DNA of 64,000 bases from Beijerinckiaceae bacterium (GTDB lineage Bacteria > Pseudomonadota > Alphaproteobacteria > Rhizobiales > Beijerinckiaceae), in assembly GCA_947478455.1 (NCBI GenBank), contig CANJWR010000002.1:1-64000 (forward strand), in the 5' to 3' direction. Below are positions 44,319-54,630 of this stretch, in pieces. Positions within the stretch are counted from its first letter, which is position 1. Every line of letters begins with the position of its first letter. A program made the position numbers and the translations under genes. Under the pieces are notes generated by a model. The model was given only the letters and a program-made list of their open reading frames with translations. It had not been told where the DNA came from and did not search any database.

Positions 44319-46085
44319 CTAGGTGTTCGCCAGTTCATCGACAAGGAACGACCGCACATCTTCGGCCGGAACGCCTTTGGCGATGAAGCTCTGCCCGATG
44401 CCACGCGCCAGAATGAAGGTCAGCGCGCCGCGCTGGACCTTCTTGTCCTGGAACATGGCTTCGAGAATCCGGTCGGCGTCGACGTCGAGCCCGGCAATGT
44501 CGCGAATGCGCGTCGGCAGGCCGACTTCGCGCAGATGCGCCTCGACGCGGGCGGCGTCGGCCGCACTCGCATGGCCGAGCTTCGACGAAAAACGGAACGC
44601 GCAGGCCATGCCGATGGCGACGCCTTCGCCATGCACCAGACGCGTCGTATCGAAATCGTTCAACGCCTCAAGCGCATGTCCGAATGTATGGCCGAGGTTG
44701 AGAAGCGCGCGATCGCCCTGCTCGGTTTCGTCGCGCGCCACGACGGCGGCCTTGGCCCGGCAGGAGACCCAGATGGCTTCGGCCAGTTCAGGACCGAAAG
44801 CGAAAATCGAGCGCCAGTTGTTTTCGAGCCAGCCGAAGAAGGCCGCATCGTCGATCAGCCCGTATTTTGCGACCTCCGCATAGCCGGCTCGGAATTCGCG
44901 CGGGTCGAGCGTTTCCAGCACGCCCGTATCGGCCAGCACCAGCGAGGGCTGATGGAAGGCGCCGACCAGATTCTTGCCGTGCGGCGAGTTGATCGCCGTC
45001 TTGCCGCCGACCGACGAATCCACCTGCGCCAGAACGCTGGTTGGAATCTGTACGAAGCGCATGCCGCGCCGGATGCACGACGCCACAAAGCCGGCCAGAT
45101 CGCCGACGACGCCGCCCCCGAACGCGACGATCAGATCGCCACGCTCCATGCGGGCTTCGATCACCGCATCGCAAAGACGGGCGAAAACCTCGTAGGATTT
45201 CGACGCCTCGCCGGGCTCGATCACAAAATGCGAATGGCGGATCTGGGCTTCCGACAGGCTCTGCTCCAGCCTCGGCAGATGCTGCGCGGCCAGATTGCGG
45301 TCGGTGATAATGAAACATGCCGCGCGCGAATCGAGATTACGGATCGCCTCCCCGGCATTTTCGATCAGATCGCGCCCGATGTGGATTTCGTAACGCCTTT
45401 CGGCCAGTTCCACCGGCACGATGGTCTGCGGCGATTCTGCGTGGCGGCTGGCCAGCGAATGGTCGAGCGCATCCAGAATCGCGTCAATCACCGCCTCATG
45501 GGGCCCGTCGCGGGAAATCACCGTCAGGTCGGCCAGCGCATAAACCGGATAACGCTCCGCCATCAGGCGCTTCAGCGTATCTTCGGGATCGGGCGTGTTG
45601 AGCATGGGGCGGTTGTTACGCTTGCGCACGCGGCGCAGCAGCACATCCGCATCGGCCTTGAGCCAGATAGACACGCCAGTTTCGGCAATTCTTTCGCGGG
45701 TGGCTTTTGTCATGTAAGCCCCGCCGCCCGTCGCCAGCACCCGCTGGCGTTCGCCCAGCAGGCGGGCGATGACCCGGCGCTCGCCGTCGCGGAAATGCGG
45801 CTCGCCATGACGGGAGAAAATCTCCGGGATCGTCAGACCCGCAGCCGCCTCGATCTCGTGATCGGCGTCGACAAAATCGAGCCCGAGCCGCACGGCCAGA
45901 CGCTTGCCGACAGAGGTTTTGCCCGCCCCCATCATGCCGACCAGCACGATCGAGCGGCCGGCGAGCTTGCGCACCACCGCGGCCACCTGCGCGTCGCGCC
46001 GCGCGCCGGCTTCCACCGGCGTCTCCGCCGCCGGGGCGGCGCCTGCCCCGACCCCGCTTTCGATTGTGTCGACCGTATCGTTCAT
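44319..46085 (-). CDS. aroKB: AroKB: fused shikimate kinase and 3-dehydroquinate synthase
   Basis: A 588-residue two-domain enzyme. Residues about 40-205 are shikimate kinase: P-loop GMMGAGKTS, FVDADHEIEAAAG with shikimate-binding Asp, and ATGGGAYM. Residues about 210-588 are 3-dehydroquinate synthase: NAD-binding GGGVVGDLAGFVAS, PTSVLAQVDSSVGGKTAINSPHGKN and the metal ligands in EVAKYG and HTFGHALEA. It covers steps 2 and 5 of the shikimate pathway in the cytosol. The fusion is complete, with no frameshift at the joint. ATG at 46085 is used; an in-frame GTG at 46100 has no ribosome site. Confidence 0.93.
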   Translation of the reverse strand: MNDTVDTIESGVGAGAAPAAETPVEAGARRDAQVAAVVRKLAGRSIVLVGMMGAGKTSVGKRLAVRLGLDFVDADHEIEAAAGLTIPEIFSRHGEPHFRDGERRVIARLLGERQRVLATGGGAYMTKATRERIAETGVSIWLKADADVLLRRVRKRNNRPMLNTPDPEDTLKRLMAERYPVYALADLTVISRDGPHEAVIDAILDALDHSLASRHAESPQTIVPVELAERRYEIHIGRDLIENAGEAIRNLDSRAACFIITDRNLAAQHLPRLEQSLSEAQIRHSHFVIEPGEASKSYEVFARLCDAVIEARMERGDLIVAFGGGVVGDLAGFVASCIRRGMRFVQIPTSVLAQVDSSVGGKTAINSPHGKNLVGAFHQPSLVLADTGVLETLDPREFRAGYAEVAKYGLIDDAAFFGWLENNWRSIFAFGPELAEAIWVSCRAKAAVVARDETEQGDRALLNLGHTFGHALEALNDFDTTRLVHGEGVAIGMACAFRFSSKLGHASAADAARVEAHLREVGLPTRIRDIAGLDVDADRILEAMFQDKKVQRGALTFILARGIGQSFIAKGVPAEDVRSFLVDELANT

Positions 46086-46188
46086 GCCCCCTGATAACAC
46101 GGGCCGCGCGGGAATTTAACCGGCCCGTGACGCCAGAGTCCCTGCCTGTTGCAAACCTGTGCGCGGCGTGATGGAAAAGGAGGTCCGC

Positions 46189-46359
46189 GTGCGGCGGCCG
46201 GAGACGTCCTTGCCAAGTCTGTTTCGATTTCTGTTCATCGTCGGATTTTTGGCCGCACTGGTCTGGGGCGGCATGTTCGCGCTCGTCACCTTCGTGGAGC
46301 CGACGCCGCGCGAGATGACCCAGACCATTCCGGCGCAAAAACTCAACCAGAACCGCTGA
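46189..46359 (+). CDS. Small single-helix membrane protein upstream of xerD
   Basis: A 56-residue protein. The GTG at 46189 is chosen because AAGGAGG lies five bases upstream; an ATG at 46171 has no such site. It has a short basic N-terminus (VRRPETSLPSLFR), one transmembrane helix (FLFIVGFLAALVWGGMFALVTFV) and a Pro/Gln-rich tail (EPTPREMTQTIPAQKLNQNR). The stop is one base before the xerD start, so the two are coupled. The family and role are unknown to me. Confidence 0.75.
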   Translation: MRRPETSLPSLFRFLFIVGFLAALVWGGMFALVTFVEPTPREMTQTIPAQKLNQNR

Positions 46360-46360
46360 A

Positions 46361-47311
46361 ATGGCCCGCGCGCCGAAACCTGCCGCGCGCCTGATCGGCG
46401 ATTTCCTCGACATGATGGCTGCCGAACGCGGCGCCGCGAAAAACACGCTCGACGCCTACCGGCGGGATCTTTCGGACTATCTGGCCTTTCTGGCCGCCCG
46501 CAAGACCAGCCCCGCAGAGGCCGATTCGTCCACCGTTCAGGCCTTTCTGGTCGATCTGGAAGAGCGCGGCATGAAGGGCTCGTCGGCGGCACGCAAACTG
46601 TCCAGCGTCCGGCAATTCCACAAGTTTCTTTATTCGGACGGGATCTCGACCGGCGATCCGACCAATGTGATCGAGGGGCCGCGCAAGGGCAGACCCCTGC
46701 CGAAGGTGCTGGGGGTCGAGGAAGTCGACCGGCTGCTCACGATGGCGCACGAGGGAATCGCGGACGCCGCCCGACCGTTCGGCGAGCGGCTGCGGGCCGC
46801 CCGCACAGCCTGCCTGCTGGAAGTGCTTTACGCGACAGGGCTGCGCGTCTCTGAACTCGTGGCCCTTCCCCGCTCGGCGCAGCATACGCGCGATCCACTA
46901 TTGATGATTCGCGGCAAGGGCGGACGCGAGAGGCTGGTGCCGCTGTCCGACCCTTCCCGCAGGGCCATCGTGGTCTATCGGGAGCTACTCGAATCCCGCT
47001 ATCCTGATCTGGCGCAGGGGCCGTGGCTGTTTCCTGCCGACAGCGAAAGCGGCCATCTGACCCGGCAGGCCTTTGCGCGCGACTTGAAACTGGCGGCGGC
47101 GCTCGCGGGCATTTCATCCCATCGCATCAGCCCGCATGTGTTGCGCCATGCGTTCGCCAGCCACCTGCTACAGAACGGCGCCGATCTGCGTGTCGTGCAG
47201 GAACTGCTGGGACATGCGGATATTTCGACAACGCAGATTTATACGCATGTGCTCGACGAGCGCCTGAAGGCGATGGTGCGCGATCTGCATCCGATGGGAG
47301 ATGCGGACTAA
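46361..47311 (+). CDS. xerD: Tyrosine recombinase XerD
   Basis: A 316-residue site-specific recombinase that resolves chromosome dimers at dif with XerC. The N-terminal SAM-like domain starts LIGDFLDMMAAERGAAKNTLDAYRRDLSDYLAFL. The catalytic residues are all present: Arg in ATGLRVSELVAL, Lys in RGKGGRERLVPL, His-xx-Arg in HVLRHAFASHLLQ, His in LLGHADISTTQIYTHV and Tyr in the same stretch. Its length and lone position suit chromosomal XerD, not a phage integrase. Confidence 0.93.
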   Translation: MARAPKPAARLIGDFLDMMAAERGAAKNTLDAYRRDLSDYLAFLAARKTSPAEADSSTVQAFLVDLEERGMKGSSAARKLSSVRQFHKFLYSDGISTGDPTNVIEGPRKGRPLPKVLGVEEVDRLLTMAHEGIADAARPFGERLRAARTACLLEVLYATGLRVSELVALPRSAQHTRDPLLMIRGKGGRERLVPLSDPSRRAIVVYRELLESRYPDLAQGPWLFPADSESGHLTRQAFARDLKLAAALAGISSHRISPHVLRHAFASHLLQNGADLRVVQELLGHADISTTQIYTHVLDERLKAMVRDLHPMGDAD

Positions 47312-47347
47312 GCCGCCTTGCGGTCAAACGCCGCAGCCGCGCTTATG

Positions 47348-47361
47348 TTGATTCAAGTCAA
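47348..47361. promoter_or_regulatory. FNR/FixK-type box upstream of a 32-residue microprotein gene
   Basis: TTGATTCAAGTCAA matches TTGAT-N4-ATCAA with one mismatch. Its centre is 62 bases upstream of the start at 47417; a class II position puts transcription start near 47396. The xerD stop is 37 bases before it. Confidence 0.65.
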
Positions 47362-47416
47362 TGAGGGCAGTGCTTCCCGTCAGGTTCAATACCTGCATCA
47401 AAAACGGGGGAAGCTC

Positions 47417-47515
47417 ATGGGTACTTTCGAATTTCTGTTTATCGCCACCGCCATCGTGGCTTTTGCGGCTTTTGCGGCGACGGTCGTGTGGGTCGATCGC
47501 CGCACCAACGGCTGA
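47417..47515 (+). CDS. Membrane microprotein, 32 residues
   Basis: The ATG at 47417 is preceded by GGGGGAAGCTC, a strong ribosome site, and the frame stops at 47513-47515. The product MGTFEFLFIATAIVAFAAFA continues with ATVVWVDRRTNG: one transmembrane helix with a short charged C-terminus. An FNR/FixK-type box upstream and a strong terminator downstream make a complete transcription unit, so it is probably real though too short for most gene finders. It does not match CydX or CcoQ by eye; a small oxidase or membrane-complex subunit is a guess. Confidence 0.65.
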   Translation: MGTFEFLFIATAIVAFAAFAATVVWVDRRTNG

Positions 47516-47542
47516 GACCTTTTCATAGAATCATTCTGGCCG

Positions 47543-47575
47543 ACCGGTCCGCTTTCGCGGACCGGTCTTGTTGTT
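47543..47575 (+). terminator. Rho-independent terminator after the microprotein gene
   Basis: A perfect 11-base stem, GACCGGTCCGC (47543-47553) with GCGGACCGGTC (47558-47568), loop TTTC, is followed by TTGTTGTT. It may also end the convergent ligC transcript. Confidence 0.88.
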
Positions 47576-47576
47576 G

Positions 47577-48530
47577 TTACTTCTTGAACTTCGCGAACTG
47601 CTGCTCGACCTTGTCGAGGGTCTGCATGGCGCGCAGGGCGTCTTCGACCGACGAGTTCGGCTGGCGGCCTTCCTGAATGGCCTTGATGAATTCGCGATCC
47701 TGATTTTCGAAACCGTTCTGCGAGACGTCACAGGCCGAAGTGTCGACCTTCTCGCCCTTGGCGGTGTGCAGATCGTCATAGAAGGCGATCCACGTGCCCT
47801 TGTCGCAGATATAGCGATAGGGCGAGCCGATCGGGCCGTCGTTGTTGAACGAGGTCGAGAGCGTGCAGATCGCGCCGTTCTTCGCCTTCATGATGATGGA
47901 GAGGTCCATGGCGATGCCGAGGTTCGGATCGTGCGGGCCCTCGACGCCGTAGATCTGCTCCGGCACGTCGCCGGTCTGGTAGATGAACATATCGACCGTG
48001 TGGCAAGCATGGTGCCACAGAAGATGATCTACCCACGAACGCGGCGCGCCGAGCGCATTGATGTTGGTGCGGCGGAAGAAATAGGTATGCGCCTGAATCT
48101 GCTGCAGCGCGATTTCCTTCTTCTGGATGCGCTGGTGAATCCACTGGTGGCCGGGGTTGAAGCGGCGCACATGACCGGCCATGGCGACGAGGCCGGTTTC
48201 CTTCTGGAGTTTCACCAGATGCTCGGCGTCCTTCAGCGAATCCGTCATTGGGATTTCGATGAGGACATGCTTGCCGGCCTTGAGGCAGGCTTCCGCCTGA
48301 TCGTGGTGCATCTGTGTCGGCGAGGTGAGGATGACGGCGTCCACATCCTTGCGGGTGATGGCGGCGTTGAAATCCGTGGTGTGGAAAGGTACGCCATATT
48401 CCTTGGCGGTCTTCTCGGTGCCTTCGGCGGTGCGGCTCTGGATGGCCGTGACCTCCATGCCGGGGATGTTCCGGAGGGCCTTGAGGTGCGAGACGCCCAT
48501 GGCGCCGTTGCCGACTACGCAAAATCTCAT
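47577..48530 (-). CDS. ligC: LigC, 4-carboxy-2-hydroxymuconate-6-semialdehyde dehydrogenase
   Basis: A 317-residue NAD(P)-dependent oxidoreductase of the Gfo/Idh/MocA family. It has the N-terminal Rossmann glycine motif CVVGNGAMGVSHLKALRN. VILTSPTQMHHDQAEACLKAGKHVLIEIP carries the EKP-like motif (EIP). GHVRRFNPGHQWIH, YFFRRTNINALGAPRSWVDHLLWHHACHTVD and NDGPIGSPYRYICDKGTW closely resemble Sphingobium LigC. It oxidises the ring-cleavage product of protocatechuate (as hemiacetal) to 2-pyrone-4,6-dicarboxylate. It is divergent from ligAB, sharing a 275-base control region. Confidence 0.9.
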   Translation of the reverse strand: MRFCVVGNGAMGVSHLKALRNIPGMEVTAIQSRTAEGTEKTAKEYGVPFHTTDFNAAITRKDVDAVILTSPTQMHHDQAEACLKAGKHVLIEIPMTDSLKDAEHLVKLQKETGLVAMAGHVRRFNPGHQWIHQRIQKKEIALQQIQAHTYFFRRTNINALGAPRSWVDHLLWHHACHTVDMFIYQTGDVPEQIYGVEGPHDPNLGIAMDLSIIMKAKNGAICTLSTSFNNDGPIGSPYRYICDKGTWIAFYDDLHTAKGEKVDTSACDVSQNGFENQDREFIKAIQEGRQPNSSVEDALRAMQTLDKVEQQFAKFKK

Positions 48531-48682
48531 GGAAGTTTCCTGCGCTCTTTAGATTGAAACGCCGGACGCGCCGCTCGCGCGCCCGTGCGGGGACAAATCG
48601 TCCCGACGGCGCGCGCTTTAGCATGGATGGCGGGGTTTGGGGAATGGCGGGGGGCAGTCTCTCAGTCGTCACGGGAACGGGG

Positions 48683-48703
48683 TTGGGATTGAAACAATTC
48701 CAA
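48683..48703. promoter_or_regulatory. Inverted repeat in the ligC-ligA divergent region, candidate operator
   Basis: TTGGGATTG (48683-48691) and CAATTCCAA (48695-48703) form a dyad with eight of nine pairs around AAA. It lies 103 bases upstream of ligA and 153 upstream of ligC, where a pathway regulator would bind. No regulator gene is adjacent, and the site could instead be a chance palindrome. Confidence 0.4.
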
Positions 48704-48805
48704 TCTGCCTCGCCCGGCACCGCGCAGCCTTGCCACCGCCTGCCCGCCATGCCATTTCCCCTCCCAGAGGCTGCCCGGTGCGGCCAAATGGCAGGGGTTT
48801 GACCA

Positions 48806-50049
<1,244 letters not shown>

Positions 50050-50127
50050 GCTGTGACCTCGCCAAACCGTCGCCGGCGGCCCATATAGGCCGTTGGCGCA
50101 CCGTCCGTGCGCAATCCGGGGCCTTTC

Positions 50128-51624
50128 ATGACAGCGGATCTGGCCGGCGACCTTCAGACGCGCATTGCCTTCGACAATAGCTATTCGCGCCTGCCAGAGG
50201 CGTTTTTCGAACCGACCGCGCCAACGCCGGTGCGGCAGCCGAGGCTGCTGGCTTTTAACGAAAAGCTGGCGCGGGAACTCGGCCTGCCCGATCTCGGCGA
50301 GGACGAAAAGGCAACGTTCTTTTCCGGCAACGCTTTGCCCGCAGGCTCGCAACCGCTTGCGATGGCCTATTCGGGCCACCAGTTCGGACATTTCTCGCCG
50401 CAGCTTGGCGACGGCCGCGCGATCCTGCTCGGCGAAGTGATCGATCAATCCGGCAAACGCCGCGATGTGCAATTGAAAGGCTCTGGTCCGACGCCCTTCT
50501 CGCGGCGCGGCGACGGACGCGCGGCGCTTGGGCCGGTGATGCGCGAATATCTGGTGAGCGAAGCCTTTCACGCGCTGGGCATTCCGGCGACGCGCGCGCT
50601 TGCGGCGGTGACAACCGGCGAGAAGGTTCTGCGCGAAGTCGCCTTGCCGGGCGGGGTGCTGACGCGCGTGGCTTCGAGCCATATTCGCGTCGGGACGTTC
50701 CAGTATTTTGCAGCGCGCCGAGATCTGGAATCGCTGATGCGTCTGGTCGACTACGTGATCGACCGGCATTACCCACAGGCGCGACAGGCCGAGCGGCCCG
50801 CGCAGGCGCTTTTCGAGTCCGTCATTGCCCGGCAGGCGCAACTCATCGCAAGCTGGATGCATGTCGGGTTCATTCACGGCGTCATGAACACTGACAATAT
50901 GTCGATTTCCGGCGAGACGATTGATTTCGGCCCCTGCGCTTTCATGGATCATTACGATCCCGGCATGGTGTTCAGCTCCATCGATACAGGCGGGCGCTAC
51001 GCCTATTCCAATCAACCCGTTCTGGCGCAATGGAATCTGGCGCGCCTGGCAGAAACGCTGTTGCGGCTGATCGACCCCGACGAAGATCGTTCGCTGGAAC
51101 TGGCGAAAGCGTCGTTGGGGACTTTCATGCCGGCCTTCCAGTCCGCATGGCTCGATGGAATGCGCCGCAAGCTCGGCCTGTTCACAAGCGAGGACGACGA
51201 CGCCGCGCTGATCCAGAGTTTTCTCGATGCGATGCAGGGCGCGAAGGCCGATTTCACCATCGCGTTCCGCACGCTGGCGGATGTTCTGGAAAATGCGCCT
51301 GCGGGACTGCATGAAAATGAGGTTCCGGTGCGAGCGCCCGCGTTTTCCACCTGGGTGGCTCGCTGGAAATCGCGCCTTTCGCGACAGCCGCAGACGAACG
51401 ACGAAGTCGCGCGTTTGATGCGCTCCGTGAACCCGGCGTTCATCCCGCGCAATCACCGCATCGAACAGGCCATCGAGGCCGCCGTTGATCGCGACGATTT
51501 CACGCGCTTTCACGAGCTGCGGACGGTTCTCGAGAATCCCTATGCGGATCAGCCGCAATTCGAGATTTACGCAAGGCCGCCGCTCCAGGAAGAACGCGTG
51601 CTGCAGACGTTTTGCGGCACCTGA
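50128..51624 (+). CDS. selO: SelO/YdiU protein AMPylase
   Basis: A 498-residue pseudokinase-fold AMPylator. LAMAYSGHQFGHFSPQLGDGRAILLGE, QLKGSGPTPFSRRGDGRAALGPVMREYLVSEA and HGVMNTDNMSISGETIDFGPCAFMD (catalytic Asp-Asn and DFG) identify the family (UPF0061). It transfers AMP to proteins and protects against oxidative stress. The C-terminal Sec/Cys is present as a Cys near the end (LQTFCGT). ATG at 50128 is used; a GTG at 50107 is possible. It abuts the convergent transglycosylase gene with no base between stops. Confidence 0.94.
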   Translation: MTADLAGDLQTRIAFDNSYSRLPEAFFEPTAPTPVRQPRLLAFNEKLARELGLPDLGEDEKATFFSGNALPAGSQPLAMAYSGHQFGHFSPQLGDGRAILLGEVIDQSGKRRDVQLKGSGPTPFSRRGDGRAALGPVMREYLVSEAFHALGIPATRALAAVTTGEKVLREVALPGGVLTRVASSHIRVGTFQYFAARRDLESLMRLVDYVIDRHYPQARQAERPAQALFESVIARQAQLIASWMHVGFIHGVMNTDNMSISGETIDFGPCAFMDHYDPGMVFSSIDTGGRYAYSNQPVLAQWNLARLAETLLRLIDPDEDRSLELAKASLGTFMPAFQSAWLDGMRRKLGLFTSEDDDAALIQSFLDAMQGAKADFTIAFRTLADVLENAPAGLHENEVPVRAPAFSTWVARWKSRLSRQPQTNDEVARLMRSVNPAFIPRNHRIEQAIEAAVDRDDFTRFHELRTVLENPYADQPQFEIYARPPLQEERVLQTFCGT

Positions 51625-52512
51625 TCAGCTGCGCAGAACCACGCATGCGCCGCCGACCCTGACGATTTTTGCGCAGAGTTCGTTTGCTGCGCCGCGCGTG
51701 GGCGCAGGCGCGCGCACACGATAGAATGGCCGCACGCCGCGACTGCGCAAGCGGCTGCCGATGATCATCGGCTCGATCTCGCCCAGAACAGCAGCGTATC
51801 TGGCGCGCGCCCGGGCGAAGGACGCTAGCGCCGCCGCCTTGGAAAAATTTCCTGCGAGCTGCACGCCCCACGGGGCCACGAATCCGGTTGGTACCTGCGC
51901 TACAGGCGTATTCCGCCGAATGTCCGCCACCGCATCCGCACAGGCGGGCGGCGCTGATTTCAACATAGATTCCGAGGCTTTTTCGGCAATCTTCGGATCC
52001 GCCCAATCTTCCACCATGTGGCCAGTGATGCGAAAAACATAATTGCGCGTCTCAGCCGGCAAAAAACCGCCGCCTGCGAGCCAGCCTGAAACACGCGAGG
52101 GACCCCCATTATAGGCCGCAGCCACAAGCCCCAGATTGCCGAAACGACGCTGCAGGTCGGCCAGAAATTCAGCTGATTTCGGGATCGCGGATTCAGGATC
52201 GAAAGGATCGGCCAGACCACGCTCCGCCGCTGTACCGGGCATGAATTGCGCAATGCCCTGCGCGCCTGCCGGACTGACCACATGCGGGCGGAAACTCGAT
52301 TCCTGCCAGATCAGGCGCGTCAGAAAAGCAGCGGGAAGTTTGTGCGCAGCAGCTGCGGAATCGATGAGTCTGCAAATAGTGACCGCCAGCGGTTCTTCCT
52401 TGCCGGCAGGCTCAGGCTCGGTCGCGGCATTGGTCGAGCCGAAGACCGCAACACAGAGCGCGCCGACAAAGATCAGCTGCGCGATGGCCCTATTTGAAAA
52501 TCGTGCGGGCAT
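51625..52512 (-). CDS. Lytic transglycosylase with SLT domain, exported
   Basis: A 295-residue protein with an N-terminal hydrophobic leader (FSNRAIAQLIFVGALCVAVFGSTNAA). The SLT lysozyme-like domain has the catalytic Glu in LIWQESSFRPHVVSPAGAQGIAQFMPGTA and the AAYNGGPSRV motif. The C-terminal part (about 215-295) ends in a possible SPOR-like or disulfide-linked region (FYRVRAPAPTRGAANELCAKI). It cleaves peptidoglycan glycan strands with formation of 1,6-anhydro ends. It lies downstream of ilvD on the same strand. Confidence 0.9.
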   Translation of the reverse strand: MPARFSNRAIAQLIFVGALCVAVFGSTNAATEPEPAGKEEPLAVTICRLIDSAAAAHKLPAAFLTRLIWQESSFRPHVVSPAGAQGIAQFMPGTAAERGLADPFDPESAIPKSAEFLADLQRRFGNLGLVAAAYNGGPSRVSGWLAGGGFLPAETRNYVFRITGHMVEDWADPKIAEKASESMLKSAPPACADAVADIRRNTPVAQVPTGFVAPWGVQLAGNFSKAAALASFARARARYAAVLGEIEPMIIGSRLRSRGVRPFYRVRAPAPTRGAANELCAKIVRVGGACVVLRS

Positions 52513-52566
52513 TGCGGCCCATGAAACGGTGAAAGGAAAATCTGAATCGGCAAAAGTCGCATCTTG

Positions 52567-52593
52567 TTTCCCTCTCCCGAATAGAGAGGGAAA
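52567..52593 (-). terminator. Hairpin between ilvD and the transglycosylase gene
   Basis: A perfect ten-base stem, TTTCCCTCTC (52567-52576) and GAGAGGGAAA (52584-52593). No T-tract follows on the minus strand, so it may be a weak terminator of ilvD or an mRNA-processing hairpin. Confidence 0.45.
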
Positions 52594-52610
52594 CGCATCT
52601 CGTATGATCG

Positions 52611-54452
52611 TTACCTGATGGCGCGCACCGCGCCTTTGGCGGCGCTGGTTGCCAACAACGCATAGGCCTTGAGGGCCGTGCTGACCTTGCGCTTGCGGGG
52701 CGCGGCGGGCTGCCAGGCAGCTTTGCCCTTTTGCTCCATCGCAGCGCGGCGAGCCGCCAGTTCGGCGTCGCTGACGGTGAGCGAGATGCGGCGGTTGGGA
52801 ATGTCGATCTCGATGCGGTCGTTTTCTTCCACGAGGCCGATTGCGCCGCCTTCAGCCGCTTCCGGAGAAACGTGGCCGATCGACAGGCCGGACGTGCCGC
52901 CCGAGAAGCGTCCGTCGGTGATGAGCGCACAGGCTTTGCCGAGGCCCTTCGATTTGATGTAGCTCGTCGGATAAAGCATTTCCTGCATACCGGGGCCGCC
53001 GCGTGGGCCCTCGTAGCGGATCACCACGACGTCGCCGGCCTTGACCTTGCCGTTGAGAATCCCGTCGACAGCAGCGTCCTGACTTTCGAACACGCGCGCC
53101 GGACCCGCGAAGGTGAGGATCGAGGCGTCGACGCCCGCTGTCTTCACGATGCAACCATCGAGCGCAATGTTGCCGGACAGGACCGCAAGGCCACCGTCTT
53201 TCGAATAGGCATGCGCTGCGTCGCGAATGACGCCGTTCTGGCGGTCGTCATCGAGAGAGTCGTAACGACGCGACTGGCTGAACGCGACCTGCGTTGGCAC
53301 GCCGCCCGGCGCTGCGCTGAAGAATTCGCGCACGCTTTCGCTTTTCGTCACCGCAATGTCCCAGCGGGCAATGCCATCGGCCAGCGTCGGGCTGTGTACC
53401 GTCGGAATGTCGGAGTTGAGCAGGCCGGCGCGATGCAGTTCGCCAAGGATCGACATAATGCCGCCGGCGCGGTGCACGTCTTCCATGTGAACGTTGGCGA
53501 CGGACGGCGCGACCTTGCACAGCACCGGCACGCGGCGCGACAGGCGGTCGATGTCTTCCATGGTGAAATCGATTTCGCCCTCATAGGCGGCGGCCAGCAG
53601 ATGCAGAACCGTGTTGGTGGAGCCGCCCATGCTGATGTCGAGCGTCATGGCGTTCTCGAACGCCTTGAAGCTGGCGATGTTGCGCGGCAGCACCGATTCA
53701 TCGTTCTGCTCGTAATAGCGCTTGGCGAGATCGACGATCAGATGACCGGCCTCGACGAACAGGCGCTTGCGATCCGAATGTGTCGCCAGCACGGAGCCGT
53801 TGCCGGGCAGCGCGAGGCCGAGCGCTTCGGTGAGGCAGTTCATCGAATTCGCGGTGAACATGCCCGAACACGAACCGCAGGTCGGGCAAGCCGACCGCTC
53901 GATGGTGGCGACATCGGCGTCCGACACCTTGTCGTCGGCGGCAGCCACCATGGCGTCGATGAGATCGACCTTTTTCAAAACGCCGTCGGCAATGAACTTG
54001 CCGGCTTCCATCGGGCCGCCGGAAACGAACACGGCCGGAATATTGAGGCGCAACGCGGCCATCAGCATGCCGGGCGTGATCTTGTCGCAATTGGAAATGC
54101 AAACCAGCGCATCGGCGCAATGGGCGTTGGCCATGTATTCGACGCTGTCGGCGATGACCTCGCGCGATGGCAGGCTGTAGAGCATGCCGTCGTGCCCCAT
54201 GGCGATGCCGTCGTCGACCGCTATGGTGTTGAACTCCTTGGCGACGCCGCCAGCCTGTTCAATCTCGCGGGCCACAAGTTGGCCGAGATCCTTCAGGTGC
54301 ACGTGGCCGGGAACGAACTGGGTGAAGGAGTTCACAACCGCGATAATCGGCTTGCCGAAATCGGCATCCTTCATGCCAGTCGCGCGCCAGAGGCCGCGTG
54401 CGCCGGCCATGTTGCGGCCGTGGGTGGAGGTGCGGGAGCGATAGGCAGGCAT
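52611..54452 (-). CDS. ilvD: Dihydroxy-acid dehydratase IlvD
   Basis: A 613-residue iron-sulfur dehydratase of branched-chain amino acid and pantothenate precursor synthesis. [27 protein letters not shown] is the family N-terminus. Cluster Cys residues lie in [12 protein letters not shown] and [24 protein letters not shown], and the C-terminal [22 protein letters not shown] motif reads [13 protein letters not shown]. The usual length and both Cys motifs indicate an active enzyme. It is probably monocistronic. Confidence 0.96.
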   Translation of the reverse strand: MPAYRSRTSTHGRNMAGARGLWRATGMKDADFGKPIIAVVNSFTQFVPGHVHLKDLGQLVAREIEQAGGVAKEFNTIAVDDGIAMGHDGMLYSLPSREVIADSVEYMANAHCADALVCISNCDKITPGMLMAALRLNIPAVFVSGGPMEAGKFIADGVLKKVDLIDAMVAAADDKVSDADVATIERSACPTCGSCSGMFTANSMNCLTEALGLALPGNGSVLATHSDRKRLFVEAGHLIVDLAKRYYEQNDESVLPRNIASFKAFENAMTLDISMGGSTNTVLHLLAAAYEGEIDFTMEDIDRLSRRVPVLCKVAPSVANVHMEDVHRAGGIMSILGELHRAGLLNSDIPTVHSPTLADGIARWDIAVTKSESVREFFSAAPGGVPTQVAFSQSRRYDSLDDDRQNGVIRDAAHAYSKDGGLAVLSGNIALDGCIVKTAGVDASILTFAGPARVFESQDAAVDGILNGKVKAGDVVVIRYEGPRGGPGMQEMLYPTSYIKSKGLGKACALITDGRFSGGTSGLSIGHVSPEAAEGGAIGLVEENDRIEIDIPNRRISLTVSDAELAARRAAMEQKGKAAWQPAAPRKRKVSTALKAYALLATSAAKGAVRAIR

Positions 54453-54630
54453 GGACGGCTCTCGGTTGATCTGAAGGCGGACACTAAGTGACGCGTGTGG
54501 GGGCGGGGGTCAAGACACTGGCCGATCACCTCTGCCCTGCGCAATCCAATACCCCACCGATCCGCCTCAATAATGGCGCAACCAATGGCCATGCTGGAAC
54601 TATTGCGGGGCGGCGACGGCGGGATCGGAC

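Noticed and set aside
44289-46094. A 601-codon plus-strand open frame
   Set aside because: It is the mirror of aroKB. The minus frame has both catalytic domains complete.
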